64,000 nt of DNA, taken from contig NC_051092.1 of NCBI RefSeq assembly GCF_901709675.1, forward strand, positions 3,352,491 through 3,416,490, read 5' to 3'. Below, piece after piece: positions 1-12,000 of the stretch; the first letter of the stretch is position 1, and the number at the start of each line of letters is the position of its first letter. Both the position numbers and the translations under genes were made by a program. The notes under the pieces were generated by a model that had not been told where the DNA came from, made no database searches, and worked only from the letters and a program-made list of their open reading frames with translations. This DNA is from Syngnathus acus. Taxonomy: Eukaryota > Chordata > Actinopteri > Syngnathiformes > Syngnathidae.

Positions 1-3000
1 ATACATCGCGACGCCAATTGTGTCTACAAACGTCCGCAAAACCTGTTTCTTGACTTGGTTTGTGTTGCATAGTTGAATTCTTTTTCCTCCCAGATGTCCT
101 CTTCGTCATCGTCAAAGGCTTGTATCCTCTCCTTGGCGCAGGCGTCAAACGAAGCCGTATTAGCCTGTAAAAAAGGTTTGAAAAAATAAATAATAACCCT
201 TGACCAGGACTAAATTTACTAATGCAAAATATCAACCATTAAAATAAATTGCAATTTCATTCATCAATACCAGCCCCCCGAAAAAAAATGTTTTATCATA
301 ATAAAAGCACTGTATTGTACAAAAACACATTCAACTGTATACTCACACTGTCTTGGCCCACGTCGATGTTGATATTTATCTCTGCGATTCGATTAAATGT
401 TGCCCTGCAATAAGAGAAGCATTCGCTTAGTCCCGCCAAGCATCAAAACGCACGGCCACTGTAGCACACACACACACCCGATGCCGTCGTCGTGATCGGT
501 GAACTCGTCATCGTTGAAACCAAACTGATCCACGAAATTTGCCGTCATCTGCTGAATTTGGTAATCTGAGAAAGCCTGAAGTGCAGATACAAGTAGATTG
601 TGTTTACAGAGCATCCCAGCGGACACTGTATTTGAACGTGTGTCGAAACCTGCTGGAGTGTCAGTTCTTTTGGGAAGGGGCTTTCCATGTCGTCTTCCGA
701 GGAAGACCGCGGATTACCGCTGCCGACCTAAAACGTAGCCGTGAGACTTCAAAGGCTCTGTTAGGTGGATGGATGGCGGGATGTTTACCAGATCGATGGT
801 GTTTCTCTTGTTGGTCTCTGAAAGCGTCTCCGTTACAAAAGTCTCCCAGCGCCCTCTGCAGTCATCAGGTAGCTCTGCAGCCCAAAAAGAAACCAAACCA
901 ATAGAATTAGACGGAGGGGCCAAAATAGTTGCAATATGCAAATGCTAATTTGTGCCCAAGACGTATGTCGAAAATATTCATGTTTATCATTTCTAAATTA
1001 AATTAACGTCGATCACGCACCGCTGATGAGATCACTAATCTGGGTGTGAACCGGGCCTTTCTCCAGATTGTGAACAACCGTATTGGCGATCCTGGTCAGA
1101 TGCCCCATGTAGCCTCTCCTCATTCCGCCTTCTGACCTGCAACAATGTCCAACCTTAGATCATCCCATGGTAAGCGGCGTTATAACCTCAATTAACACTT
1201 ACTGGGTTTTATCGTTCTCTTCCCAGGCCAGGAGAATCCTCTGGACAAGGCGGCAATGCTGAAACAACTTTGCAAAGAGCAAATCCGGAGATCAGTCACG
1301 AAAACGACATCAAGATTCCCTCAGATACCTACATGCGTCACCAATAATTGATGTGCAGAATCGTCGTGGGTCCCGAGGACGTCCGCCGAAGCCTGCTCCT
1401 GTTGAGGAGCCTTGACGTCTTGGGAGAGGAGTCCTGGCTGAAGTCTCATTTCGTGAGCACAGGGCCGCAAGATGGCCGCCACGCATAGCTCCACTTGCAG
1501 GTGCAGGAAGTTGTTCCACGTGTACTTGAAGAAGGAGTTCTGAAAGTACGAATTTTTTGTGTGTTTTTTTTTTTTTTAATAACGGCACGTCATGAAAAGG
1601 CGTGGCTTGGTCTCACCAAAAGCAGGTCCATTGTATTGAGCCGGCAGAGTTCCTGCGCGATGACCGCGTGGCTGGCCGAGCTGGTGTACAGCAGGGAGGC
1701 CACGAGTCGGGCCACGTGCAGCCGAGTGTTCCCCAAAGGTTCCTCCAGCACGCCTAAAGTCGTCAGCATCGGATTTCGCTAGATGAGGTAAAGAGATGAG
1801 AGAGACAAATCCTTCCAAATACATTTAGGCTTCTTATTTACGTACTTTGGGAGGCTCCAAAAGTAGCTGGTGGAAATGAAGCAAGTGTGGCTTAATGGCC
1901 AGAAGGATGCTGCTGTTAATGTTGTAACTTCTCTCAAAGCCCTGCGTGTCCATGACGCCATCCACGCTGCCGTTATAGAGGAGAGAAAAAAAAAAAAACG
2001 GGAGCTTGAAACGAAGCTCTTCCCGCTAGCGGAAAGGTTAATGAAAGCAAAGATTGGCCACTCACACAGGCCTCCTGATTTCCAACAGAGTGAGCAGCAC
2101 CTGAATCCCGTTGATGATGCAGCTCTCGGTCCTGCCCCCTGAGAACATGTTCCTTAGCAGCCGCTCCACACACTCCTGCCTGCGGAACAGAGACACGTGT
2201 CCTCTTTACGTATCCGAGGGCACAATCCGAAGCGTCCGCGCGACTTACGACTCGAGCACGGTCAGCAACGGGTCGGCCTGTGACATCTCCTGGAGCTGAT
2301 TGGCCTGGTCTCTGCTTAAACGAATGATGTCGCACAAAGTCTGAGATGCGTTGGACTGCCTCTTGATAGAAATGAGACACACCCAAGTGGCTTTTCAGAA
2401 TGGTAAAAATAGAGGCTCCATAGTGGTGCCTTATGAGTATCGTTCAAAGCGAAGATGAAATAAATTGGTTTCAGTGTGCTGGATTTGTGCCTTTATGGGG
2501 CTCGGCCGGAGCTCGGGTTTTAGTCAAGGCTATTTATAGTTAACGGAAATGAACAAAACCTCGTCATCCATCTCCGGGTGAATGATTTCGATGAGTCTTT
2601 GGGCCAGCTTTTCTTCATTCAGCCACTGGGAAGAATAAACACAAGATAATAGAACGTGAAATTGTCTGTCTGTTTCTTCGTCTCTCACAGTCAGAGTCTC
2701 CAGTCGAAGAGGGGGCGGCTCCACGCAGCTTATAAGTCGTAGCAGGACATCCATCATGGCCGACGTGTCGATGTGCTTCAGAACCAAAGCGAGGAATCCC
2801 TCCTTCCGCCGCAGGAAACTAATCACCTAAGCACAACAAAAACAACGTCATGAAGTCTCCTGCGCTTCTGCAAATGTGAGTTGTGGACTTAATGTTAACC
2901 TGCTCAGTCTTTCGCGCGATGAGGTTCCCAATGGTCTTGCTGAAGAACGACGCCAGTAGGGGGTTGAGAGGGGCCGGTTGCTCCAGGAAGGCATACAAGG

Positions 3001-3690
3001 TTTCTAAGAGAGGATCCTCATTGCCCAGCTTGTCGTTGATCACACCCACGTCACTTGTCAACAGCTCGCATGCGATATTTGAATACCTGTAAATCAAAAT
3101 AACACACACCCTGCTAGTTAACATTAAGAGCGAGAAATGATTTGACTGACTCGGAAAGAATTTGTTTATGTAACCATGACTATAAAATAGCAGTGTACTT
3201 GCAAAAGCAACATGTAAAGCTAAAAGGGATGTTATTATAAAAATGTGACTTTTTGTTGCGTGTAAACTGATCATGGGAGTGATTGTCCACCTGTCATGTT
3301 TTAAAAAGCCTGAGTTAGAAAATCTTTTGGGAGATACCTAGTACCACTATATTTTACGTCCATCAGCATAAAGGGCACATACTTGAATCGCTTGGTGTCC
3401 TCTATACCAGCAGGAGGCTCGGTGGTAATTTTGCGGACCAGCTCCTGCATGCACTGGTCCTGGCATAGAAACAGAAGGAGTCTACACGAGCCACAATGAA
3501 AAGGAAAGTCAAAGTCAGTTGAGTCAGCCAGACAGCGGAAGCCGCAGAGATACAATAATGACCTCCTGTTCTGAGCCTTGCACTCCTGCAGCACATCGTC
3601 CTCGTCCATGAGCTCGGTGAGCGTGACATCCTCCTTGTCCAGTAAAGCCTCCAGATGAGAAGGTGTGTGTAGGTCAAATTTCCAAAACAT
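1..3690 (-). CDS. ppp6r2: Protein phosphatase 6 regulatory subunit 2 (SAPS family), 5' part; runs off the left edge
   Basis: This encodes a SAPS-domain scaffold that binds the PP6 catalytic subunit and targets it to substrates in the cytoplasm. The start at 3690 gives [20 protein letters not shown], the typical SAPS N-terminus. I traced exons at 3563-3690, 3383-3481, 2900-3086 and 2689-2826 with matching phases. Further exons follow near 2569-2630, 2248-2370, 2060-2170, 1850-1960, 1640-1780 and 1330-1540, and several more below 1320. Family motifs seen are [67 protein letters not shown] and [16 protein letters not shown] (about 85-150). The [17 protein letters not shown] block is closer to R2 than to R3, so I chose R2; R3 is the alternative. 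Exon 5 (WLNEEKL...HPEMDDE) appears to use a weak donor (gttttg). The C-terminus lies outside the window. Confidence 0.85.
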
Positions 3691-5165
3691 GGCTGACGTC
3701 AGGGGTGGCTCGAGCGCTTAACTGTATGGAGAGAATTTGTGATTGGTGCTAGAAAACAACACTGCGCGTCTTATCGAGACAGTAGACACTATATAAATAA
3801 ATAAGATCATTTACTGTACATCAAAACTAAAGCCTAGCAACCTGCTTAATCAAGCGTTAATTACCATTCATTCAATGAACACCACTGCGGGTTTTTAGTT
3901 GTCTTTATCTCCCATTTAGTACACATTCCCCAGTGAGTTTCCACGAGCGACTGTGGCGTTCATCTTATACCTTGAAGGAAAGATAAATATTTGACATATT
4001 AATACGACGACGCTATTTAAGCAGCAGCTAGCTAGCTGACCTCCTCAGTCAGCCTCCTCGGCTCTGCGTCATCACTTTCCACTTGACATTCTTTTATAAT
4101 ATACATCTATTTTTGATGACAATCCCGGCTTACCTTTCAGGCCTCATTGTCCTCGGTCATCGTCGAAGCTCGGGCTGTCAGGTCACCCGGAGCGGCCCAT
4201 AGCGGGGCTCTCTTCCAGTTGTGGCGTATGTTAGCTTCACGCTAGCGGTGTCCTCATCTCACCATCCATCCATCCACCGCGAGCGCGCTGCTCTTGGAGA
4301 CGCTGTCGACCGCACTGACACCGGCCCCAAATCAACTTCAACGGGCCGGCGACGACGACCGGTGGTGTCACCGATCAAAATGGCGGAGAAGATAAAACGT
4401 AGTCCATAAGTTCAGCTGTCCGTTAAGCCGTGTAACCATCAGCCTGATGACATTTTTTTTTCCCCGACGGAGGGGACGCGGTCAGCAGTTCCATCTCGAG
4501 AACGGGATTTTAAATCACAAGTACAGAGATTCACGTGACAGTTAACACAAACACAAGGAATACTCTAGAAAGATTCGACACGGTATATTTCACAATTCCA
4601 ATGCTTTATTTCCATTCGGTTTCTGTAGTTATTGTGGTGATGACTTTAGGGAGTGTCATTCAATGTTATCATGTTGAAAAGAAGACTTTCGGGATACGTG
4701 CAGGAAAACAATGTGGGTCTCGCACTAAAAATTGCAAATACGTAGGTGTAAATGAGAGTTTGGGTGTGCATTTTGTATGTGTTTTTATTTTAATTTTATT
4801 TTATTTGACCTGTTCTACAATTGAGCAGCCCAGTGCGTCTGTTTTAGAAATCAAACGTGGCCCTGCCCACCCGTGGTGTACATTTGGTCTTCATACAAAC
4901 AAGAGTTGCGCTCTGCAGTAGAGCGTCACAAAGAGCGTCATAGTACGCAATGCTAATAATAAAACCCGATTATGGCCCCGCGTGAAGTTCTAGACGTCCC
5001 CTCTGCCCGCCCCCTGGAAATGCGACTGCTCTGGTTTGGGGGCGTCTACGTCAAAGGGGGGACTTTTCGTATGAATCTGGCAACCCATGACGATCCCAGC
5101 CGGCTTAGCTTGTTTCCTTCCTCACTCATCTGAACGTCCGCAGAAGGTAGCCGGCCCTGAGCATC
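3691..5165. promoter_or_regulatory. Shared upstream region of ppp6r2 and dnaja2
   Basis: This 1.5 kb separates two divergent genes. About 4140-4400 is CpG-rich with short catc repeats and probably holds the 5' UTR and promoter of ppp6r2. The last 200 bp before dnaja2 is also G+C-rich. A TTCTAGA core at 4988-4994, preceded by GAAG, resembles part of a heat-shock element, which would suit a DnaJ gene, but the third repeat is imperfect. Open frames here (for example 4535-4921 on plus) have no recognisable protein. Confidence 0.4.
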
Positions 5166-7910
5166 ATGTCGAAAGTCGCGGACACCAAGCTCTACGACAT
5201 CCTCGGCGTCTCACCGTCGGCCTCAGAAAATGAACTAAAAAAGGTGAGGATGTTGCAAATGGACAACAGTGAAGCGGTGACGCTGGTCACTTATAAAAAT
5301 GGGCCTAAAAACTGCTTAGCCAACATGAGCTAGCTGGTTAGCTCGCTAGCTAGCTTGTTAACTCAGCGAAATAACTGTGAAACAAACTACGTTCCTCGCT
5401 GTGACGGTGGGACACAGTTCTGTTTACTCTCTATGGAATATGTCACATTTAATTTGTACCCTGAAAAGATATTGCCTGCCGAGTGTTAAACGGAAACTAA
5501 AGACACCACGAGTGTCATAGCTCACCGGATATTAGACGATACATTTCAGGAAATAGTCGTCGCCATGGAGTAATTCTCACATTTCTTCAATGCCACACGA
5601 AGGAGTTCAGTTGTGTATGTTTCTTCTATATCCGCTGTGTTTTGAAGAAAATTCTTAATGAAAATCTTAACGATTAATCTGGTCATGCCACTTAAAGACT
5701 GCTATACTTCTAATCCTAACATTGCAGATTCATAACAAGTGGTTATTTCATGCTTTTGATATCGTACTATCAGAAGAATGGTTTATTTGTTCAAGTGGAG
5801 CTCGTGAGATGAAAACTCAAGATGGTTGGAGGTGTCAAAAGCAGTGATGCTCCTGCTGGTGTCCTGATGTTTTTGACAGCCGGCCCACAAGTCGATGCTT
5901 TAGCATTTTTAGAAACAAAGCGTGACTTAAATAAACGCTCGAGTTAGTTCTTTCTTGTAGAATATTAACAATTTGGTTTATTACAGGCCTACCGTAAATT
6001 GGCTAAAGAGTATCATCCTGACAAGAACCCAGATGCTGGAGACAAGGTATGAAATGCTCAGTGGTGGTTTATAAGAAATAAAAATATGGTTTGGGACCAG
6101 ATAGTTTTGTTGAAGGTGTGTCGGCGTTGAAATGTAAGGGCAATGTTGTAACATTCTAACGTCCCCACCTGCCATAAAAGTGGAGAAAAAAGTTGCATAA
6201 TTACAATAAGATAATCTTCAACATGGGAGGTAATAATCCGTTTCATTTTGTCACCCAGTTTAAAGAGATCAGTTTTGCATATGAAGTACTGACCACCCCG
6301 GAGAAGAAAGAGCTCTATGACCGCTATGGAGAACAGGGGCTACGCGAAGGCGGAGGTGGCGGGCCCGGCATGGACGATATCTTCTCGCACATATTTGGTG
6401 GAGGACTCTTCGGGTTCATGGGGGGACAGAGCAGAGGACGCAATGGAGGACGGAGACGAGGCGAAGACATGGTGCACCCTCTCAAGTAATTGACTTTTAA
6501 TCAGGGACACATTCTGGAAAACTGACTTTTCACAATTGGGTCTATGATGCAGAAATCAAGATTTCAAGCCATTTTCAATTATGAATGTGTTGTTGTATAC
6601 TGATAAATCTTTCTACCCCTCCCCACCATAGAGTTTCACTTGAAGACCTCTACAATGGTAAAACTACTAAACTCCAGCTGAGCAAGAATGTCCTTTGTGG
6701 TGCCTGCAATGGGTGAGTGTTTTTTTTTTTTTTTCGTGTTGCTGTAAGAGATGGCTGACAGTCTGCCATTTGCAATCCAGTCAGGGGGGCAAGGCGGGCG
6801 CAGTGCAAAAGTGTGTGGCATGCAGAGGACTGGGTATGAGGGTTGTGATTCGACAGCTGGCCCCTGGTATGGTCCAACAGGTGCAGTCGGTCTGTACAGA
6901 CTGCAAAGGAGAGGGTAATGTGACTGGAAAACCAAAATCACACAAATCTCATTTGCGGGATCAAAAAGGAATCATCTCAAATATGTTGTTTGTGCAGGCG
7001 AGGTCATTAGCGAGAAAGATCGCTGTAAAAAGTGTGAAGGTCATAAAGTGAGTAAGGAATCCAAGCTGCTCGAGGTGCACGTGGACAAAGGCATGAGACA
7101 TGGACAGAAGATCAACTTCACCGGGGAAGCCGACCAAGCGCCCGGTGTGGAACCCGGAGACATTGTCCTGGTCCTACAGGAGAAAGAACACGATGTATGG
7201 AGAGAGAGAGAAAAAAAACAGACAGTGATGTAGTCATCAGTGAATCTGAGCCTCAGATCTTTGATCTTCTTCTCCGTGTCAGGAATTCCGCCGGGAAGGC
7301 AATGACCTTCACATGGTGCAGCGCATTGGCCTGGTCGAGGCTCTGTGCGGCTTCCAGATCACGCTCATGCATCTGGACGGACGGCAGCTGCTTGTCAAGT
7401 ACCCGCCTGGCAAGGTCATAGAACCAGGTACACGTGCCGACTTCTCAAAACATCTTTTTAAATTGGTCTGGCTATATTTGTGGATTTTTATTGTATCGTG
7501 CCGTGTCGCTGTCTCAGGCTGCATTCGCGTAGTTAAAGGAGAGGGAATGCCACAGTACAGAAACCCCTTTGAGAAGGGAGACCTCTACATCAAGTTTGAC
7601 GTGCAGTTCCCTCAGAACAACTGGATCAGCCCCGAAAAGCTAAACGTGAGGTCCCGTCGGTCACGCGTGTCCCTAAAAGCAACCACCGCCGATAACTGAT
7701 GGATAATTCCTCTTCTAGGAGCTGGAGTGCCTGCTGCCGGCCCGCACCGAGGATCCCCTCATTTCCGCCGACGCCGAAGAAGTGGAACTGACGGATTTCG
7801 ACAGGAGTCAAGGCTCGGGCGGTGGCGCCAGGAGGGAGGCCTACAACGACAGCTCCGACGAGGAGGCCGGCGGCCATCACGGCCCGGGGGTGCAGTGCGC
7901 GCACCAGTAG
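5166..7910 (+). CDS. dnaja2: DnaJ (Hsp40) homolog subfamily A member 2
   Basis: This is a type I J-protein that stimulates Hsp70 ATPase in the cytosol and delivers unfolded clients. Nine exons join in frame: 5166-5243, 5987-6046, 6259-6485, 6632-6712, 6781-6914, 6998-7194, 7283-7427, 7518-7645 and 7719-7910. They give 413 aa, the usual family length. Visible features are [15 protein letters not shown] at the start, the J-domain HPD in [11 protein letters not shown], a Gly-rich stretch ([18 protein letters not shown]), four zinc-binding CxxC motifs (CGAC, CVAC, CTDC, CKKC), the [15 protein letters not shown] region, and the C-terminal farnesylation box CAHQ. It is divergent to ppp6r2. Fish usually have two dnaja2 copies, and which one this is cannot be told here. 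Confidence 0.96.
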
Positions 7911-8016
7911 AAAAGACTCGGATGCGTGTTTACATGCGTCATTCCTCCAGCTCCACTGTTACCATGACGTTCAAGACCTGACACGCACATGCACATTTCT
8001 CTCCTGATATATGGGG

Positions 8017-8088
<72 letters not shown>

Positions 8089-8975
8089 CCTCTTCAGTTC
8101 AATGGTGCCCAAAAGAGATGCTGGAGTTCAAGTTGATTATTTTGTGTTTCATGGACAGTAGTGCTCAGCGAAGCCTCAGGCCAAAACTTGACTCAGACAG
8201 TCCAGCAGTCAGTCTACTAAAAAAAAAAAAAAAAAAAAGACTATTGTCAACTAGTGTTACATGGTTTAGTGTGATCTATCACAAACACAAGCATGCTGCT
8301 TACCGTACTTGCTGATGACATACAACCCGGGTCCACACACACACACGTGACATCACACAGACGTCAAGCCTGATGATTCCACACCGCCTCATCCTCGGCT
8401 ACGATTTTCCAAAATGGTCCTTTGTGCTGTCACTGCTTAAAAAAAAAAAATGAAGTCCTGAGTTGTCGTACTTTGAAGTTTTATGTTCAAGTGTTTTCTC
8501 GTGAGCGCTCCACGTAATCTGTGGAGTCTCCGTGTGCGTTAACGCGGCGGCCCGTCAAGTCGGAGCTGCTTTGGAATGTGCCGGCTTTCCCACCCGCCGC
8601 CTTGTTGATGCTGTACCGTGAGCGGACGCTGTCACACTGTTGAATGTTTGCCAAGAAATTTCCCACGCCCGACTCGACAGCTCCCGACTCACTTCACATA
8701 GGCAAAAGAGCGTACATATCATAATTATTGCGTCAAAACAATATTCAGCCCCCAAAGCTTATTGACATCATTTTGTTGCGTGAACGAAACAGCGCCCTCT
8801 ATCGTTCCAATCTTTTAGCGGCCAACTTTATTTTGAAAAGACTTTATGGCACTTGAGCGTGTACATTTGGCCACAGACTACCGGAAGTTGTTCTTGATTA
8901 AGTGGTATTAATGTCAATGCTTATGTTTGTTCAGATAATTAAACTGTATAATAAACAATCTGCAAGTCCAACATT
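7911..8975 (+). other. 3' UTR of dnaja2 with CA and poly-A tracts
   Basis: No coding sequence is seen here. It holds the CA microsatellite at 8026-8084, an A-run near 8219-8239, a shorter A-run at 8439-8450, and an AATAAA at 8950-8955 that is the best plus-strand poly(A) signal. The minus-strand gene that ends at 9022 has its own candidate signal (TTTATT on plus) at 8827-8832, so the two 3' UTRs probably overlap. Confidence 0.55.
8026..8084. repeat. (CA)n microsatellite
   Basis: An almost pure CA/AC dinucleotide run of about 59 bp lies in the dnaja2 3' UTR. It is expected to be polymorphic. Confidence 0.95.
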
Positions 8976-9021
8976 GTTTGCAGAGCAAGAGTTTAATTTT
9001 CCAATCAGGCGCCTTCTCCTT

Positions 9022-12000
9022 TCATTGCAAGCCGTCGTCTTGGTCCGACCTCTCTTCAGTTCCTCTGCTTTGGAGATGTGCTGGAGCCAGAAGTTCCTTG
9101 AAACCAGCAGTGTTCCTTCAGAAAGAAACTCAAAATATGGACGCTTGCAAAAAATTGATCCCGAAATGTCATCAGACAGCCTGATATGCGAGTTCCGTAC
9201 CTTTTTCTCCTGGACTGCATAATAAAGGAGCGTTCCCTCCTGAGCTGCTCCAGTTGCTCTCTGACCAGCATTTTCTTCTGATTCTCATCCTGAAGGACAG
9301 TCAAGATGTTCATTTGCCATCTTTTGTAGCCTACCAGCATTTCCAATGACAACTTTACCTGCGCTACATCTTTACGAAGATGTCTCATCCTCTCTGTGTG
9401 CTTAGGCCCAAATAAATCCTCGTCCGCTTTCCTGCTCTGAATGATGGACAGACGTTCCTGCACCTGAAAGCAAGAAAGGTCTTCCTCATCATCTTCATCA
9501 TTCCACTCAGCACTTCCTGGTACCTTCAGCTGCTGTCTGTCTCTGTCCCTCTGCTGCCTCCTCTCCACCCGGCGGTGCACGTCCACCAGCTTCCGCATGG
9601 TCTTCTCTCTCTCCAATGCAGAAACTGGTTCTCTCTGTCTCACACCCTCCATCGCTGCCATCTTCTCCTTTGTGCTGCAATGGCCCTTCAGGAGAAGAAG
9701 CGGGAGAAATGTCAAGAAGATGGAATCAACCAGAGTTAAAGTTACTTTCAATTAGAAGACATACTGAAGCATGTGCGGTGACCTCAGGAGCTCCAAGTTC
9801 CTTCACCTCGTCAGTTGAACTCGCCGAGGCCTGCTGTAGATTTGCGTGAAAGTCATTTTCTTTTCCTGCCTCCTTTAAGTCTCCTTCACGGCGTTCGGCT
9901 GAAGGCTGCGTTTGCATAGCAACAGCATTTGCGGGCTTCCCATCAAGGTCTTCAAGATGTGTGCTCCAAGCCAGTGTAATCAAAGAGTCCTGTTCCTCAC
10001 ACTTCCTCGTTTCACCATCTTCATCATTGCGTCCACCTTCTCCGTCGACTTTAGACAATGAATCGGGAACACATAAAACCTCCAAATAGGGCAGACCTCC
10101 CAGTGTCACGCCGCAGCCTGGAAGAAGTATATCTTCATGTACATACTTATTTACTGGACACTTGATTAGGTACATCTATTTTAGCGTTACCTGCACAGAC
10201 TCCTTGTTTATCAGCGACATCCTCAATTTGGTCTCCATCAGGTTTTGTGCCGATTGTATCGGCTGCCGTCTGAGATTCACGTGGTCCACCTGTGACGTTC
10301 TGGACCTCTGCCGGTTCACTCGAACTGGCCTGTTGCGGAACATGCTCCTGACTGCTTAAATTAGCGTGTGAAGAACATAAAGAGGCGTCTGGATTGAGAA
10401 GTTGGAGCAGGTTGGCGTGCAGGTGTTGAGCTTGGAGTTTGGACTGGAAGTCTTCCCTCAGCGCTTGGAGATGTTCCCTCTTAAAGCAAGTCAGATTATT
10501 AAATCACTTTGCATTTGATGACATCATCACTCACGTTACCTCATTCAACAATGTCAGGAGGAATGAAGACGTTTGCCTCTCCTGGATCTCCAGAAGCTCG
10601 ACCAAGAGGTCCAAAGTGGCTCGTTCCAGCTGGTCCTGGGACCACACTTTTGGACCTCTGCTGATGTCCCACTGGGGTTGCTTCTCACTGCTGGGGAAGA
10701 TTTGTTGCAGCCTCTTTATGCAACCTATGAGGGAAGAGAATATTTCTTTTTCCATCCAGTTCAAAGTAACTTGATGATGATTTACTTGTTTTCAGAGAAT
10801 CTGTGGGAGCTGCTCTTTGTACGTCCTCCAAGGTGATTCCTTGTAACAGACGCACCAGCTGCTTTCTTTCCTGCTGCTGAGTCAGCACCAATAACTCCAG
10901 TAATGACTGTGGTTGAGAATTTCATTTAGGATACAACAACATTCACGCCTACACATATCACGACTCGTCCCCGGTTGTTTTATCATGTGTAGGTTGTCAT
11001 GGTTTTTGTCCGCGTCTGTGTACTCGCCCCTCCCTTCCTGTGTCTACTCACAATCAATGTACTAATCACAGTCACCTACCTCTCGTTACCTGTCCTGTAT
11101 TTAAGTCCTGTCTGCGTGTCACTCCCTTTTCGGATTGTTCACGTCTCTTGTGTCTTGGTTCCTGTCTTTGTCAGTTCTGTTTCGGTTAGCCAGTCTGTCG
11201 CTCGGTCCGTTAAGTTATGTCAGTTTGCCGGTTCTGTTAGTTTGTTCCTCTTATCCTCTCTTCCAACTACCTTTTCCCTTCTTTCGTCCAAGCTGCATTT
11301 GGTCGCTCTGCTCCATTCCGGTCAGTGACAACACATTTATTGGACGACATTCCTAACTTTATAGAAAGACTAAAATCTTTATTCTGGATTATTGAGCTGT
11401 ACCTGTTTAGATAATTGATCATCACTGTGTTGTTGTATGTCGTCATCAGCGCGTAGTAATGTGGCAGCTTGCTCTTCTTTGTGTGGACTGGCAACACGCG
11501 GCCTGCAATGCCTCGGAATTAATTCGTATACTATCAAAAGCGTTGAAATTGCAATTGTTCGTCTCACCACGCGTGCCAGGATTGACCGACGGCCAAATAT
11601 GCATCGTAGGCTCTTTTTTCTTTTTGACCTCTCAGTGTTGCTGATCGAATATACAAACACAACAATCGCAGACTTTCCTTGTCCAGCCTATAGAGACACA
11701 AAAAAATTTCAAGACAATCATTCAAAATGGTGGAAGAATTATTTGTACCTGTCCACTAAGGCTGTTAGTTCTTCCTTCTCTTGTCGACGACACGTGTTTA
11801 ATTTATACAAGAGAGAAACTGCAGTGAAGCACTCTTTTCTGGAACTGGAGAACAGTAATGTTAAAGATGAAATGAGGAAAAAAAATTATGGAAGTGAAGA
11901 GTGCACCTATCGTATATTGTGAACGCTCCCGGCAGCTCGGCCAAAGCGATCATGTCGTCGCACGCTAAAGCTTCCTCTGCTAGTTCCTCAAGCCAAATCT

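Noticed and set aside
4535-4921. 128-codon plus-strand open frame upstream of dnaja2
   Set aside because: It lies in an A+T-rich intergenic stretch, has no recognisable domain and no splice partner; most likely chance.
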